In this document: positions 36,544 through 46,957 of the stretch, in pieces
Position numbering within the stretch: position 1 is the first letter of the stretch
Layout of the letters: the number at the start of each line of letters is the position of its first letter
Assembly: GCA_943841885.1 (NCBI GenBank)
Contig: CALSZZ010000001.1
Span: 453,156 to 517,155, forward strand
Direction: 5' to 3'
Source of the DNA: Candidatus Thalassarchaeaceae archaeon
GTDB taxonomy: Archaea > Thermoplasmatota > Poseidoniia > Poseidoniales > Thalassarchaeaceae
DNA length: 64,000 nucleotides
Made by a program: the position numbers and the translations under genes
The notes under the pieces: model-generated
Told to the model about the DNA's origin: nothing
What the model saw: only the letters and a program-made list of their open reading frames with translations
The model's database searches: none

Positions 36544-36629
36544 ACTTTGTGGGGAGTAATACTACTTCTTGATACTCACGCATAAAGCATAGAAATAGAT
36601 ATAGCAAGGGGATTGTTCATTTATCGCCT

Positions 36630-37532
36630 GTGGCCCACATGTTACAGGTTACTCACGTGCTAGGCAACGAAGATATTCCAAGATTGAGTAATTACGAACT
36701 AATAGAAGTTGAAAAGGCTGTTTTTGAAGTATCTAGAAAACAAAAAACTCAGACAATACCTGTGGATTTACCAAGAGAAAAATTTTGGTCAGCAGTTAGG
36801 CAATTACTATATCATCTAGATACAGAATGTTCTGAAACTATAAGGAAAGAAGGTGGACAAACTACCAAATCACAATTACAATCCAGAAGATTGAATACTC
36901 TGCGAACATGTGTTAATGATACTACAAGATTGAGATTGAATGCCTTTGCTCAACATGCTATATTATCTAATTTGATAAATCAACAAGCAATTTCTCATAA
37001 CTCCTCGAGAACATTATATAAAATAGATTGGAAGAAACATGATCCTGCTGAACGTAAATTTTACAATGGGATGATTGATTTTACTGAAAAATACAAGTTG
37101 GACGTGCAATGGGATGGTTTGTTAAATGGACCGGATAATGTCGTTGAGGAAATAGAAATCACTACAAATCATATAAATTTACAAGAATTTAATGATAATG
37201 AGGAATTAGATATTAAAAATGTAATTCCAGTAAAAAGTAAGGAAATAAATAGAGAATGGGAAGATCCTGAATATGATGATGAAGATAGAATTAGAGAAAT
37301 TGAAGAATTTCCCTACCAAGTTAGCCATGTTCCTCCTAAAAGTGAATTAAAAATACCTGATAGAAATGCATCTGAATTAAGGAGAATAAAAATAATTAAA
37401 GATTTAAATGATCCAATTATTGCTGAAGATGGCACAGAGTTATTACTTAATGCTGGAGATATTGAGTCTTGTTCGTTGTTAATTGCAGACACATTAATTG
37501 CAGCTGGGTTGGCAGAGCCGGCACCTGTATAA
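36630..37532 (+). CDS. GINS-complex subunit (Gins51-like)
   Basis: A 300-residue replication factor. The N-terminal helical A domain includes DLPREKFWSAVRQLL and a long helix pair (RRLNTLRTCVNDTTRLRLNA). A charged, variable linker spans about 170-240. The C-terminal B domain reads IKDLNDPIIAEDGTELLL then AGDIESCSLLIADTLIAAGLAE, the pattern that closes archaeal Gins51. The complex links the MCM helicase to the polymerase. The order A then B supports Gins51 over Gins23. Either GTG 36630 or ATG 36639 is the start. Confidence 0.78.
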   Translation: MAHMLQVTHVLGNEDIPRLSNYELIEVEKAVFEVSRKQKTQTIPVDLPREKFWSAVRQLLYHLDTECSETIRKEGGQTTKSQLQSRRLNTLRTCVNDTTRLRLNAFAQHAILSNLINQQAISHNSSRTLYKIDWKKHDPAERKFYNGMIDFTEKYKLDVQWDGLLNGPDNVVEEIEITTNHINLQEFNDNEELDIKNVIPVKSKEINREWEDPEYDDEDRIREIEEFPYQVSHVPPKSELKIPDRNASELRRIKIIKDLNDPIIAEDGTELLLNAGDIESCSLLIADTLIAAGLAEPAPV

Positions 37533-37573
37533 TAAAAATAAATTAGAATGTATCATAAAAGGAGGTAAGAAAA

Positions 37574-37819
37574 ATTTTATCTTATAGTTTGTCTATTTTA
37601 GGAGGGTTCGCATTAGCTAAATGGGCAACGCCAAGAGTGCCGTCCCTAAAAAGAGGTAAATATCATCTTCATCACTGGATGTGGGCCTCAATAGTGTTGA
37701 TTATGTTCTTTTTTATAGAGGTATCTGACATAATAATTGGTGTTTTTACAGGCGTAGCCCTACAAGGATTAACATACAAAAATTGGAGTTTAACGAGGAA
37801 AAGTGATTATAATGATTGA
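37574..37819 (+). CDS. Small membrane protein, probable non-canonical ATT start
   Basis: About 81 residues with two membrane helices flanking a YHLHHWMW His/Trp cluster (positively charged RGK before it). The first TTG (37589) lies 23 bases after the strong GGAGG at 37561-37565, too far. An in-frame ATT at 37574 is 8 bases after it, the ideal distance. It may therefore start at ATT (rare but known), or a base is missing in the A/T homopolymers before it. The stop overlaps the start of the peptidase gene, so the two are coupled. Function unknown. Confidence 0.6.
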   Translation: MLSYSLSILGGFALAKWATPRVPSLKRGKYHLHHWMWASIVLIMFFFIEVSDIIIGVFTGVALQGLTYKNWSLTRKSDYND

Positions 37820-39152
37820 AATAACGAATTTACAGATTAAAAAATATAGAGAAGAATTTGAAGAAGATAAAATGGCTAAAATTGCACAAAATGCTGTAAC
37901 AAATGTTCCTCTTCCAAAATTAACTCTTAACAGAGATATTGTTAATGAAATAAATCCAACATTTAGTATTAAATTAGATGATTGGTCAGTAACAAACCAA
38001 AAAAGAAGTGGAAGGTGTTGGCTTTTTGCAGCATTAAATTTATTCAGAGTAGATGCTATGAAAAAAATGAATTTGAAAGATTTCGAATTTAGTCAATCTC
38101 ATATTCACTTTTGGGATAAATTTGAAAGATCAAATCACTTATTAGAATCAATAATAACTACTTCAGATCGTGAAATAAGTGATCGCACAATTGATTTTTT
38201 ATTGAAAGATCCAATAGGAGATGGAGGTCAATGGAATATGGCGATGAATTTAATTCGTAAACATGGTTTAGTTCCTAAGTCAGCTTATCCAGAATCGGAT
38301 AGTAGTAGTTCCACAAGATGGATGAACGCAATGTTGAAGGATATTTTGAGAAGTTCAGCATGTGAGATTAGAGAAATTATTGATGATGGAGGGAGTTTTG
38401 AAGAAGCAAGAAAACATAAAGAAAAAAGAATAAATGATATTTGGAAAATATTATGTATTCACCTAGGCACTCCTCCAGAAAGTTTTGATTGGCAATGGAG
38501 AGATAAAAATAATGATTTTCATAGTAAAGGAAAGATGACGCCTCAAGAATTTGTCAAGGAATATGTAGAAATTGATTGGGAAAATTATGTATGTTTAGTT
38601 CATGATCCTAGAAACAAAGAAATGCAGACTTATACTGTAGATTTTTTACAAAATGTTTCAGGAGGTCCTCCAGTAATATATCTTAATATAGGTATTGAAG
38701 CAATGAAGAACATTACTAAGAATATATTGAGTGATGGCGTTCCGGTATGGATGGGTTGTGATGTTGGTAAACAGATGGAAAGAAAAAAGGGTTTATGGGA
38801 TGCTAATCTATTTGAATATGAAAATTTATATAGTGTCAATTTTGGGATGAATAAAGCAGATAGGCTACGTCATAATCAAACTATGATGACACATGCAATG
38901 CTTTTCACAGGCGTAGACTTAATTGATGGAAAACCAAGAAGGTGGAGAGTCGAGAACTCATGGGGTGCAGAAGACAGTGGAGAAAAGGGATTTTATACCA
39001 TGAATGATAATTGGTTTGATGAATATATGTTTGAAATTGCCTCTCCCAAGTCATATTTGACAGATGATATGTTGAAGGCTTTAGAAACTAAAGCTGTAGT
39101 TTTACCGGCTTGGGACCCCATGGGTAGTTTAGCAAAAGAGAGTTTATCCTAA
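37812..39152 (+). CDS. C1B papain-like peptidase (bleomycin hydrolase/PepC type)
   Basis: About 446 residues. The catalytic cysteine lies in [15 protein letters not shown], the histidine in [10 protein letters not shown] and the asparagine in VENSWG, in the order Cys-His-Asn of bleomycin hydrolases (about 450 residues in PepC). This family forms hexameric intracellular aminopeptidase barrels with the C-terminus in the active cleft. The C-terminus ends LAKESLS. In known PepC enzymes the tail trims substrates to aminopeptidase action. No signal peptide, so cytosolic. The start could also be GTG 37803. It overlaps the uS10 gene tail by 9 bases. Confidence 0.92.
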   Translation: MIEITNLQIKKYREEFEEDKMAKIAQNAVTNVPLPKLTLNRDIVNEINPTFSIKLDDWSVTNQKRSGRCWLFAALNLFRVDAMKKMNLKDFEFSQSHIHFWDKFERSNHLLESIITTSDREISDRTIDFLLKDPIGDGGQWNMAMNLIRKHGLVPKSAYPESDSSSSTRWMNAMLKDILRSSACEIREIIDDGGSFEEARKHKEKRINDIWKILCIHLGTPPESFDWQWRDKNNDFHSKGKMTPQEFVKEYVEIDWENYVCLVHDPRNKEMQTYTVDFLQNVSGGPPVIYLNIGIEAMKNITKNILSDGVPVWMGCDVGKQMERKKGLWDANLFEYENLYSVNFGMNKADRLRHNQTMMTHAMLFTGVDLIDGKPRRWRVENSWGAEDSGEKGFYTMNDNWFDEYMFEIASPKSYLTDDMLKALETKAVVLPAWDPMGSLAKESLS

Positions 39153-39473
39153 ATTACGAAGGGAAAGTTCTATTGTCACACTATCTGGTATAGGTATTCT
39201 CAATACTTTTCTGAGCGACTTTTCATCTTTTGAAGAATTGGTAACTAATTCTAAGAGTCTCTTATGGACTCTCATTTCCCAATGATCCCAAGTTTCTGCT
39301 CCTTCGCCATCTGGACTCTTTCGACAAGGCACAAGTAGTTTTTTTGTTGGTAAAGGAATTGGCCCTCTTAGTTTGACGCCTGTTTCATCAGATATATGTT
39401 TTATTTGCTGACATACCATATCTACGTCACTGTGATTATCACCAGTGAGTTTGATAGTAGTTACAACTGGCAT
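39144..39473 (-). CDS. rps10: Small-subunit ribosomal protein uS10
   Basis: A 109-residue protein matching archaeal uS10: [59 protein letters not shown] and VTIELSLRN. The longer frame upstream (to 39509) overlaps the EF-1A gene end; ATG 39471-39473 after GGAG is the natural start and gives the usual length. The EF-1A to uS10 order is a conserved archaeal pair. The stop overlaps the convergent peptidase gene. Confidence 0.96.
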   Translation of the reverse strand: MPVVTTIKLTGDNHSDVDMVCQQIKHISDETGVKLRGPIPLPTKKLLVPCRKSPDGEGAETWDHWEMRVHKRLLELVTNSSKDEKSLRKVLRIPIPDSVTIELSLRNLG

Positions 39474-39495
39474 AATTTCCACTCCATATGAAGAA

Positions 39496-40779
39496 TTACT
39501 TCTTTTCAATCTTCATACATACGCCAGCGGCTACTGTCTTACCCATATCTCTAATAGCGAAGCGTGCTAATTCTGGGAAGTTTGACATTTCCTCAATTGC
39601 CATAGGTTTAGTAGGCATAAAGCGGATTAATGCGGCATCCCCTGACTTTAAGAAAGCGGGATTTGCTTCTTTTGTCTTTGCATTTTCTAGAAGATCTACA
39701 AATCGAACTGCAACTTGGGACGTGTGTGCATGGAAAACAGGAGTATATCCTGCACCAATAGCCTTAGGAATATCCATAATCTGTATTTGTCCTACGAATG
39801 TTTCATCATGACGAACGAATACTGGGGCATTGTCTGCGTATCCAGCAACATCTCCTCTACGGATATCTGTAGCTGCCAATCCTCTAACATTGAATCCAAC
39901 GTTATCACCTGGTTCAGCCTTTTCATGAATGGTGTGGTGCATCTCGATACTCTTAACTTCAGCAGATTTTTGACTTGGATTGAAAACTACTGTTTTACCG
40001 GAGTTAAGGATTCCAGTTTCTACTTTTCCTACTGGAACTGTACCAATTCCACTTATTTTGTAAACATCTTGAATTGGTAATCTTAGTGGCCTATCAGTTG
40101 GTTTTGGTGGCATTTTTATAGCATCAATTGCTTCAAAAAGTGTTTGACCCTTATACCAAGGCATATTTGAGCTCTTGTTGAATATATTCTCACCAAGGAA
40201 TGATGATCCAGCAATCATTGGAACATCATCAGGATTGAAACCTGCAGTTTTCAAAAGATTGGATACTTCAGTAACTACAGAATTATATTTATCCTCAGAG
40301 TAATCAACACCACTAATATCCATTTTATTAATATTAACAATAAGTTGCTTTACACCAAGAACTCTGGCTAAGAAAGCATGTTCTTTAGTTTGTGCATTTA
40401 CTCCATCATTTGCCGCAACACATAACACAGCAGCGTCAGCTTGGCTTGTGCCAGTAATCATATTTTTTACAAAATCTCGGTGACCAGGTGCGTCAATAAC
40501 TGTAAAGTAGTAATTAGGAGTAAAGAATTCTTTATGAGCTACGTCGATGGTTATTCCACGCTCACGTTCTTCCTTCAATCCATCCATAACATATGCTAGA
40601 CCGAATCCTGCCTTTCCTTGTTCTGATGCAAGTTTCTCATTTTTGTCAATTACATGTTGTTCGATGTGACCGCTGTCAAGAAGTAGTCTTCCTACTGTAG
40701 TTGATTTTCCGTGGTCAACGTGCCCAACGAACACGATATTCAAGTGATCTTTTTTCTTATCTTCCCATTGTGAGCCCAT
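39496..40779 (-). CDS. tuf: Translation elongation factor EF-1A (aEF1A)
   Basis: A 427-residue GTPase that brings aminoacyl-tRNA to the ribosome. G1 GHVDHGKST, switch I with [20 protein letters not shown]3 [14 protein letters not shown]4 NKMD and G5 near [10 protein letters not shown]. Domains II-III follow through [22 protein letters not shown]. The archaeal-eukaryotic insertion pattern separates it from bacterial EF-Tu. The next gene on the strand is uS10, 22 bases later. Confidence 0.97.
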   Translation of the reverse strand: MGSQWEDKKKDHLNIVFVGHVDHGKSTTVGRLLLDSGHIEQHVIDKNEKLASEQGKAGFGLAYVMDGLKEERERGITIDVAHKEFFTPNYYFTVIDAPGHRDFVKNMITGTSQADAAVLCVAANDGVNAQTKEHAFLARVLGVKQLIVNINKMDISGVDYSEDKYNSVVTEVSNLLKTAGFNPDDVPMIAGSSFLGENIFNKSSNMPWYKGQTLFEAIDAIKMPPKPTDRPLRLPIQDVYKISGIGTVPVGKVETGILNSGKTVVFNPSQKSAEVKSIEMHHTIHEKAEPGDNVGFNVRGLAATDIRRGDVAGYADNAPVFVRHDETFVGQIQIMDIPKAIGAGYTPVFHAHTSQVAVRFVDLLENAKTKEANPAFLKSGDAALIRFMPTKPMAIEEMSNFPELARFAIRDMGKTVAAGVCMKIEKK

Positions 40780-40890
40780 TTTTTACACCTCTAATGTATT
40801 CTCGCCGACTAATGGGGTGTATATGAATCGTTCCCCAATATGAAAATTAAAGATATCTTGGCAGTATAACGTAAATACGACCAAATCGAA

Positions 40891-42132
40891 TTATCGGTAC
40901 TGTAATTCAATTACCATATGTTTAACATCTGTATTATGGGTTTTCTCATTTTTCACATCGATTGTCCAAGTACCAGGTTCAAAAGAACGGACTGTTGAGC
41001 CCCCTATTTGGACCCAAACACAATAGTCATCTCCACTGCAATCTCCAGCATCTCTATTGTCATTCCCGAGTGAAGTAGTATTTGTTACAGGCTCATCTGT
41101 TTCATTTTTCAAGTACATATCTAATTTATTATCATCATCTCCAATAGAGCCAATTGGCTGATCATCATCTTTCTGAGGATATGTTAATTTTGCTCTGTAA
41201 TATCTTAATTTATCCTTAGGATCTTCATAATTTAACGGAAAAGACCATGTTAATTCACAAGGATAGTCTTCATCTACACAGGCTGCATTTTCACTTTGAG
41301 GGTTATTTGCCACTCTTCCTAATACAAAGTCATTCCAAACGCCTCTATAGTTGACATAAACCATAGAATCAACAGTATCGATAAAACCGTTATTATCCTC
41401 GACTGTCAGTCTAACTTCAAAGGCCCCGGAAGGTACTTCTTTCCATTCATAGATTTCACCTGTTGCATCAATATCATTTTCGGTATCGCCATCTCCATCC
41501 GAATCCATGTGTAGATTCAAATCCCATTTGTAACTAACTAAATATTCTTCTGCATAACAAGCTGAATCTTCTGGATTACATCCAGCCCATGAAGGAGATC
41601 CATCTAATGTAACAGTAACTGAAACCACTATTTCTCTATCATCTATTTCCCTATCATCATCACATACCCAGTATAGTATTCCTTTTACAGAATTGGAAGG
41701 TTCTTCTCCTTCACAATCTTCTTGTTTTTCTTGAAATATCTCTGCCTTTGGTTCTCTAGCATCTGAATTTACTACATTTACTGTTTTAGTTACTGTAGTT
41801 TCATGAGTCCCGTCAGAAACTCGTAATTTAACTGAGTATTCACCCATAGTTGAGTAGGTATGACTAGTAGTTAATCCTTGGCCCATGTTTCCATCTCCAA
41901 ATTCCCAATTAAATGTAAGGCTGTCTCCATCAGAATCAGAGGTTCCTACGGCACTAAATGTTACTGATTGTCCCTCTTTTAATGTACCAGACGGATCTGT
42001 AGACATAATAACAGTTGGAGGTGAGTTGTCATCAAAAAGATCAGTACAACCAGAAAAAATTGGGGCAATTAACAAGATTATGAGCAGGGACGCCAGAGGC
42101 CGGGAGTGCTTCATCATATGGTCTGCGAGCAT
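40891..42132 (-). CDS. PKD-domain lipoprotein
   Basis: A 413-residue protein. A hydrophobic signal (about residues 13-27) ends in FSGC, a lipobox. A PKD domain follows (about 38-120; EGQSVTFSAVGTSDSDGDSLTFNW, GEYSVKLRVSDG). A second, divergent PKD-like region with calcium-type DSDGDGDTENDID lies near 210-260. The C-terminal part is beta-rich and acidic with Cys pairs (SACYAEEY, DCSGDDYC). Likely an outward-facing, calcium-stabilised adhesin or binding protein; no enzyme motif. It lies between EF-1A and polB on the minus strand. Confidence 0.78.
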   Translation of the reverse strand: MLADHMMKHSRPLASLLIILLIAPIFSGCTDLFDDNSPPTVIMSTDPSGTLKEGQSVTFSAVGTSDSDGDSLTFNWEFGDGNMGQGLTTSHTYSTMGEYSVKLRVSDGTHETTVTKTVNVVNSDAREPKAEIFQEKQEDCEGEEPSNSVKGILYWVCDDDREIDDREIVVSVTVTLDGSPSWAGCNPEDSACYAEEYLVSYKWDLNLHMDSDGDGDTENDIDATGEIYEWKEVPSGAFEVRLTVEDNNGFIDTVDSMVYVNYRGVWNDFVLGRVANNPQSENAACVDEDYPCELTWSFPLNYEDPKDKLRYYRAKLTYPQKDDDQPIGSIGDDDNKLDMYLKNETDEPVTNTTSLGNDNRDAGDCSGDDYCVWVQIGGSTVRSFEPGTWTIDVKNEKTHNTDVKHMVIELQYR

Positions 42133-42181
42133 TCAACAAAAATTAAACCAACGCCCAAATGTACTATTACAAATGGGATTA

Positions 42182-44818
42182 TTAAAAATCAAATAACTTT
42201 TTTTGACGAGAACCGGAAAGAAGTTCTTTTTCACTCCAATTGAAAGCTTCCGTGATACGTCCAAGTGCTTTCGCTAATCTCTTTGCATAATATTCTGAAT
42301 CATATTCTGGAGGTTTTGTGCCCAATTCGTCAACTAGCCAAGGCTCAACCTTCATTGGACTTGAAGATGCATCAGTTACGATATATCCTACTTTCATCCC
42401 TGGTGTGAAACTTAATCCAAGTTTGATTCTGTCTTTAGCCGCACGTACATAAGGTAAATTTTCATTAGAATACATATCGAAAGACCATTTGCTATTTTTA
42501 TTATCCCATCTGCCCTTGCAGGACCTACTTATTACAAGTTTAGATGCTGGAATTTTCTTACTCTTTACATCGTCTATTACTGTTTTTGTCATTTCGACAG
42601 AACTCCAAGACTGATCATCAAGTATTAACTCAAACATTTCTTTCATTGTTTCTCTCAATAATTCAAATGAATCTGTACGTCTCACTTCATATCCTCTGAT
42701 GAGTAATTCTTCACGAGGCCATACAACTCTTCCGACATATCTCTTTTTGGCTCCATGACTAAAAAATGCAGATAACGCGGTTTCAAATTCTAGTTCTGCA
42801 CCTTCTTTACTAAAACGAGTGGCTAATTTTTTACCAAAATCAAGAGTAGTGGCTTTTGCATTTTTCCAAGAATCAATACTTAAATCATTAGATTTTGGCC
42901 TACTAGTAGGTGCTTCATTACTGACTGGTGCCTGAACAAAAATAGAATCTGTATCTGAATAAACTACATGTTTACCTTCATCATCTAGTTGTCTTATTAT
43001 TTCCTTGATATTATGTCTAGCCCATTCAGTTATACTAGCACCTAATTTTTTATCCGTGAATCGATAAAAACTGGATGCAAAGACACCATAAAAAGAATTC
43101 ATCAAGATTTTAACAGCATATTGTAGTTGGTCCTGTAAAAATGATTGTTCTTCATTTCCTTCTTCATTTGCTTTTTTATAGGCTGCTTTATGTAAATCAC
43201 GACTTTGCATCAAATGCTCTAATAATTGTGGAACCAATCCTTTCCTAGTATGACTGGAAATATATCTGGTATTAGTTATTGGAGATATATTATCTTCTTC
43301 TGAATTATCTTTCTCATTTCTTACCAAAGTTGTAGAGCAAATATTATTTGAAATCATAATTGAAGGATACATTGATTTAAAATCCAATACAGCAATCCAC
43401 GGCCTCATCCCCGCTTCCACCTCATGAACATAACCCCCAGCGATCTGATCTCTTCTCCTTGGGCCGGATTTAGTCATTGGGATCGCTATTCCAGAACGAT
43501 CTGCTAATCGGATTACAAGAGAGTCTATCCACCAACTAGTAGTCGCTGTTGCTGCAATATCGACCGTTGTCATAGAAACCGATGCTAGTGCCTCTTTGCG
43601 TCCGATTGATTGTAGTTTGTTTAGGATATCTATAGGAATAATTGTATCTCTAACACAATATTCCAATACTTCTTCTGGACGTTCTTCCCATTCACGGTCC
43701 ATTTGACTAGAATCTATATCTAATTTATGCATCTCTTCGTCGTCGGGCCAAAGCAATTGAGAAACATAACGTAGAGATTCTCTTTGAGGCCTCAGTGTTT
43801 GTCTTGCCTGCCACCAAGCATCGAGAGGGATGCGACCAGGAATTCGCCAAACTCTATTCTGTCTTCTCTCGGGAAGTAATCTTTTTGTTTCATTCTCAAT
43901 TAATGGAACCCGCCCCCATCCATTTAATTGAGATAATTTCATTTTCTGTTTGCCATATATTTCTTCGGCACGTTCCTTCATTCTAGGTAAATCAAAGTTA
44001 TCTATATTGTATCCGGTTATGATATCTGGATCTTCATACCTAATAAGATTGGTGAGGCCTTTCATTATATTTTCTTCATCACCTGTAAAAGTATGTTCAG
44101 ACCTTTCATTATCTCTTTGTATAACAGCAGCAGCACAAAGAATTTCATTAGTCTTGATACTAGTTTCTAAATCAAAAGAAAAAGTAACAAATGGAGTAGG
44201 GAAAGGTAATGTTTTTTCCAAACAGTCAAATGTACATGAAATTATCATATCAACAGGATATATTCCTGAACCACCGACTTTCTTGATATTTTGATTTGCT
44301 ATTTGAGAATTACTATTATTGATATTTTTAGCTTCTTCTGGGGATCTTTTGTCAGCCCATAATACACTTCCTTTGACTTTGATATGTGGACCTAGGTCGC
44401 AATCAAGTAACAAACGTTGAGCAAAATTAATATCTGCACTAGTTACAATCCAACCCAATTTCTTTAATTTGTCTCTTAATTTCGGTACAGACCATGTTTC
44501 ACAAACATAAATCCTCCAAAATTCCTTCATTTCACCTTCAAATAACTTATTTCCAACTGATTTTGGTGGACCGTCTACTTCTTTCATTTTTTCCACAAAA
44601 TCTAAGGAAAGATTTTTTTCTGTGAGGTCAGGAGAAATATTTGGATCGAATATTTCCAAATAAGGTCTAAGACCATTTACTAGTACTAATACAGAATGAC
44701 CTGATTTAGCCCTACACCACAACTCAATAACTGTTTTAGGTGAGTTTTCGTCTTGCCAACTGCGATTATCTCCGGAGATAATGCACATCTCTTCTTCCCA
44801 CAACATGTCTGAGTTCAA
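42182..44818 (-). CDS. polB: Family B DNA polymerase (PolB)
   Basis: An 878-residue replicative-type polymerase. Exonuclease motif I FSFDLETS, II YNIDNFDLPRM and III YCVRDTI give 3'-5' proofreading. Polymerase motif A is DFKSMYPSIM, B KILMNSFYGV and C YSDTDSIF, followed by KKRYVGRVVW. Order and spacing fit archaeal PolB. It diverges from the aminotransferase at 44945. Whether it or the D-family enzyme is the main replicase cannot be judged here. Confidence 0.96.
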   Translation of the reverse strand: MNSDMLWEEEMCIISGDNRSWQDENSPKTVIELWCRAKSGHSVLVLVNGLRPYLEIFDPNISPDLTEKNLSLDFVEKMKEVDGPPKSVGNKLFEGEMKEFWRIYVCETWSVPKLRDKLKKLGWIVTSADINFAQRLLLDCDLGPHIKVKGSVLWADKRSPEEAKNINNSNSQIANQNIKKVGGSGIYPVDMIISCTFDCLEKTLPFPTPFVTFSFDLETSIKTNEILCAAAVIQRDNERSEHTFTGDEENIMKGLTNLIRYEDPDIITGYNIDNFDLPRMKERAEEIYGKQKMKLSQLNGWGRVPLIENETKRLLPERRQNRVWRIPGRIPLDAWWQARQTLRPQRESLRYVSQLLWPDDEEMHKLDIDSSQMDREWEERPEEVLEYCVRDTIIPIDILNKLQSIGRKEALASVSMTTVDIAATATTSWWIDSLVIRLADRSGIAIPMTKSGPRRRDQIAGGYVHEVEAGMRPWIAVLDFKSMYPSIMISNNICSTTLVRNEKDNSEEDNISPITNTRYISSHTRKGLVPQLLEHLMQSRDLHKAAYKKANEEGNEEQSFLQDQLQYAVKILMNSFYGVFASSFYRFTDKKLGASITEWARHNIKEIIRQLDDEGKHVVYSDTDSIFVQAPVSNEAPTSRPKSNDLSIDSWKNAKATTLDFGKKLATRFSKEGAELEFETALSAFFSHGAKKRYVGRVVWPREELLIRGYEVRRTDSFELLRETMKEMFELILDDQSWSSVEMTKTVIDDVKSKKIPASKLVISRSCKGRWDNKNSKWSFDMYSNENLPYVRAAKDRIKLGLSFTPGMKVGYIVTDASSSPMKVEPWLVDELGTKPPEYDSEYYAKRLAKALGRITEAFNWSEKELLSGSRQKKLFDF

Positions 44819-44944
44819 TCAAGGGAGTGCCTGAGTTGTATTAAAAGTATTAATGAGATATGTAAGAGTTCATATTAAGGGATATCAATAGGAATTATTG
44901 AAAGGATACTCCTTTCCGTGCTATATAATTTGGAGTGGCCAGTC

Positions 44945-45973
44945 ATGGGAAATGATAAATCGGACATTGATTGGGAAAACATGACTTTCAGTTTTAGGGA
45001 AACTGATAAAATGTATATTTCAACATGTAAAAAGGATGATGAGTGGTCAAAAGGGGTAATTCAAGACTTTCAGAATTTGAATATATCTCCTGCGGCTGGA
45101 GTTCTGAATTATGGACAAGGATTATTTGAAGGTATGAAGGCATATCGGACAGTAGACGGTAGTGTAGTATTATTTCGTCCCCAAGAGAATGCGAAAAGGA
45201 TGCAGAAGGGCGCTAGAAGACTAGGTATGCCGGAAGTTCCTGAAGAAATATTTCTTGATGCGGTAATCCAAACTGTGAAAGAAAATGCAAGATGGATACC
45301 TCCAATAGGAAAAGGTACTCTATATATCCGTCCACTGCTAATGGGTAGCGGTCCTATTTTAGGAGTTGCTCCAGCTCCTGAATATACATTTTTGGTATAT
45401 GTTTCTCCTGTAGGACCTTATTTTAAAGGAGGTTTGGAGCCTACTTCGTTAAAGATATCTGAAGAACATCATCGAGCTGCACCAGGTGGTTCAGGAGGAG
45501 TAAAAGCAATTGGCAATTATGCTCCTGGAATGGTTCCATCTAAAAATGCCAAAGGAGAGGGTTTCGCGGAAATAATATATCTAGATGCTATAAATAATAA
45601 ATACATAGAAGAAGTAGGTGCAGCAAACTTTTTTTGTATTAAGAATAATATAATTTCGACACCAGAATTAACAGGAACTATTCTTGGAGGAATTACAAGA
45701 TTATCAATAATAGAGATAGCCAGGTCAAAGGGATATGAGGTAAGAGAAGAGAAGATTGATGTAGAATATGCTTTAGAAGCAGATGAATGTTTCTGTGCAG
45801 GTACAGCAGCAGTTGTTTCTTCAATTGGGTCCATAAAACACGGAAAGAGAGTAGTAGAGTTTAGTAATGGAGGAGTTGGTAAAATAACAAGAGAGATTTA
45901 TGATTCATTAGTTGCAATCCAAGAGAAAAGGGCACCAGATAGATTTAATTGGTTATTAGAATTGAATCTTTAA
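44945..45973 (+). CDS. ilvE: Branched-chain amino acid aminotransferase
   Basis: A 342-residue fold-type IV PLP enzyme that makes or breaks down Val, Leu and Ile. Features are NYGQGLFEGMKAYR, LFRPQENAKRMQKGARRLGMP, LYIRPLLMGSG, the PLP lysine in GGVKAIGNYAPG, and EVGAANFFCI and FCAGTAAVVSSIGSI. Size and motifs match the eukaryote-like BCAT subgroup. The start was set at ATG 44945, nine bases after GGAG; GTG 44918 would add nine residues. Its stop shares TTAA with SRP19. Confidence 0.93.
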   Translation: MGNDKSDIDWENMTFSFRETDKMYISTCKKDDEWSKGVIQDFQNLNISPAAGVLNYGQGLFEGMKAYRTVDGSVVLFRPQENAKRMQKGARRLGMPEVPEEIFLDAVIQTVKENARWIPPIGKGTLYIRPLLMGSGPILGVAPAPEYTFLVYVSPVGPYFKGGLEPTSLKISEEHHRAAPGGSGGVKAIGNYAPGMVPSKNAKGEGFAEIIYLDAINNKYIEEVGAANFFCIKNNIISTPELTGTILGGITRLSIIEIARSKGYEVREEKIDVEYALEADECFCAGTAAVVSSIGSIKHGKRVVEFSNGGVGKITREIYDSLVAIQEKRAPDRFNWLLELNL

Positions 45974-46389
45974 CGTCCAAATTTATTTCTTCGGTTTGCT
46001 GATTTGGATTTATTTTTAAACGATTTACGCTGAGAGAATTTATGTCTTGAACTATTATTTTTATTGTTTATATTTTGTTTTTGATCTGATTTAGCATCAA
46101 TAAAATTCTTTCTAAGTCTTAGGCCTATGGATTGTAATACTCCTTCTTTACTTTCTGCATTTGTTGATTTTAGTGCATCTTTTGTGGATAAGATCAACAT
46201 TCCTTCCTTTGAATAAGGCCTAGATGGATGGCTGATATTTTCTTCCCTTTTCATTTTACTTATTCCTGCATCTTTACTAGCCCATATTATACCTTCTAGC
46301 GTGGGATTTGGAATACTAGCTTCTTTTGGGACTCTTCTACCTCCTGATCTAGATAATTTAGAATCAAAATATCGTGTCCAAATTTTCAT
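45970..46389 (-). CDS. srp19: Signal recognition particle protein SRP19
   Basis: A 139-residue protein. The N-terminal 80 residues carry the family core MKIWTRYFDSKLSRSGGRRVPK, IPNPTLEGIIWASKDAGI. A 45-residue Lys/Arg/Asn-rich tail (KSFKNKSKSANRRNKFGR at the end) is an unusual extension, probably RNA-contacting. SRP19 binds SRP RNA and helps load SRP54 for membrane targeting. The start was set at MKIW; ATG 46410 would add seven residues. Convergent with ilvE, 50 bases downstream of eS8. Confidence 0.9.
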   Translation of the reverse strand: MKIWTRYFDSKLSRSGGRRVPKEASIPNPTLEGIIWASKDAGISKMKREENISHPSRPYSKEGMLILSTKDALKSTNAESKEGVLQSIGLRLRKNFIDAKSDQKQNINNKNNSSRHKFSQRKSFKNKSKSANRRNKFGR

Positions 46390-46460
46390 TTTGGTAGGGT
46401 CTCGGGTCATGCTACTAATAATATCCTAAGGGTACTATTGATTTGAGTTCTTCGTGAAAC

Positions 46461-46856
46461 TTATTCTTCAAGGAGAATACCGCTAACTACTCCATGCATC
46501 CCAGGACGGCTGGTAACTCTGACTTGTCCTACATCAGTTTCGACTATTGCTCCTTTGGTTACAATATTACGTCGAACATAGTTTGTATCAGCATCATTTC
46601 TAATTACATTTGTTATTTGAACGCGTACTGTTTTTCCCTCTTTGGGTTTATTTACATTAATATTTTTGATAGAAAGTACTCTTACCGTCTGTGAACCAGC
46701 AGTTTTACGATATAATTTACGAGCATCTTTCTCACCTACAAAAGCAAACTGATTTTCACTTGAAATCTCTGTTTTACGTTTTCCCCGGTAACGACTTGGA
46801 CGCTTCAATCGACCTCCGCTTGGTTTACGACGAGATATGCCATGCCACTTTGCCAT
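46461..46856 (-). CDS. rps8e: Small-subunit ribosomal protein eS8
   Basis: A 131-residue protein with the archaeal eS8 start MAKWHGISRRKPSGGRLKR, then KRKTEISS, VRVLSIKNINVNKPKEGKTVR, NDADTNYVRRNIVTKGAIVET and a GxVTSRPGMHGVVSG ending. Length is normal. The next gene on the strand is SRP19. On the other strand, the PUA-domain protein gene diverges at 46958. Confidence 0.96.
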   Translation of the reverse strand: MAKWHGISRRKPSGGRLKRPSRYRGKRKTEISSENQFAFVGEKDARKLYRKTAGSQTVRVLSIKNINVNKPKEGKTVRVQITNVIRNDADTNYVRRNIVTKGAIVETDVGQVRVTSRPGMHGVVSGILLEE

Positions 46857-46957
46857 CCCTCCGCCGACCGTCCCCCCTTATTTCAAAGGATTGGCAAAAG
46901 TAATATTTTGATATTAAGGATAAGAGATGTTATTTTGTAGTATTTGCACCGCGAAGT

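Noticed and set aside
36425-36607. 60-codon minus-strand frame across tRNA-Leu
   Set aside because: It lies over the tRNA and the end of the HAD gene, has no ribosome site and an atypical composition.
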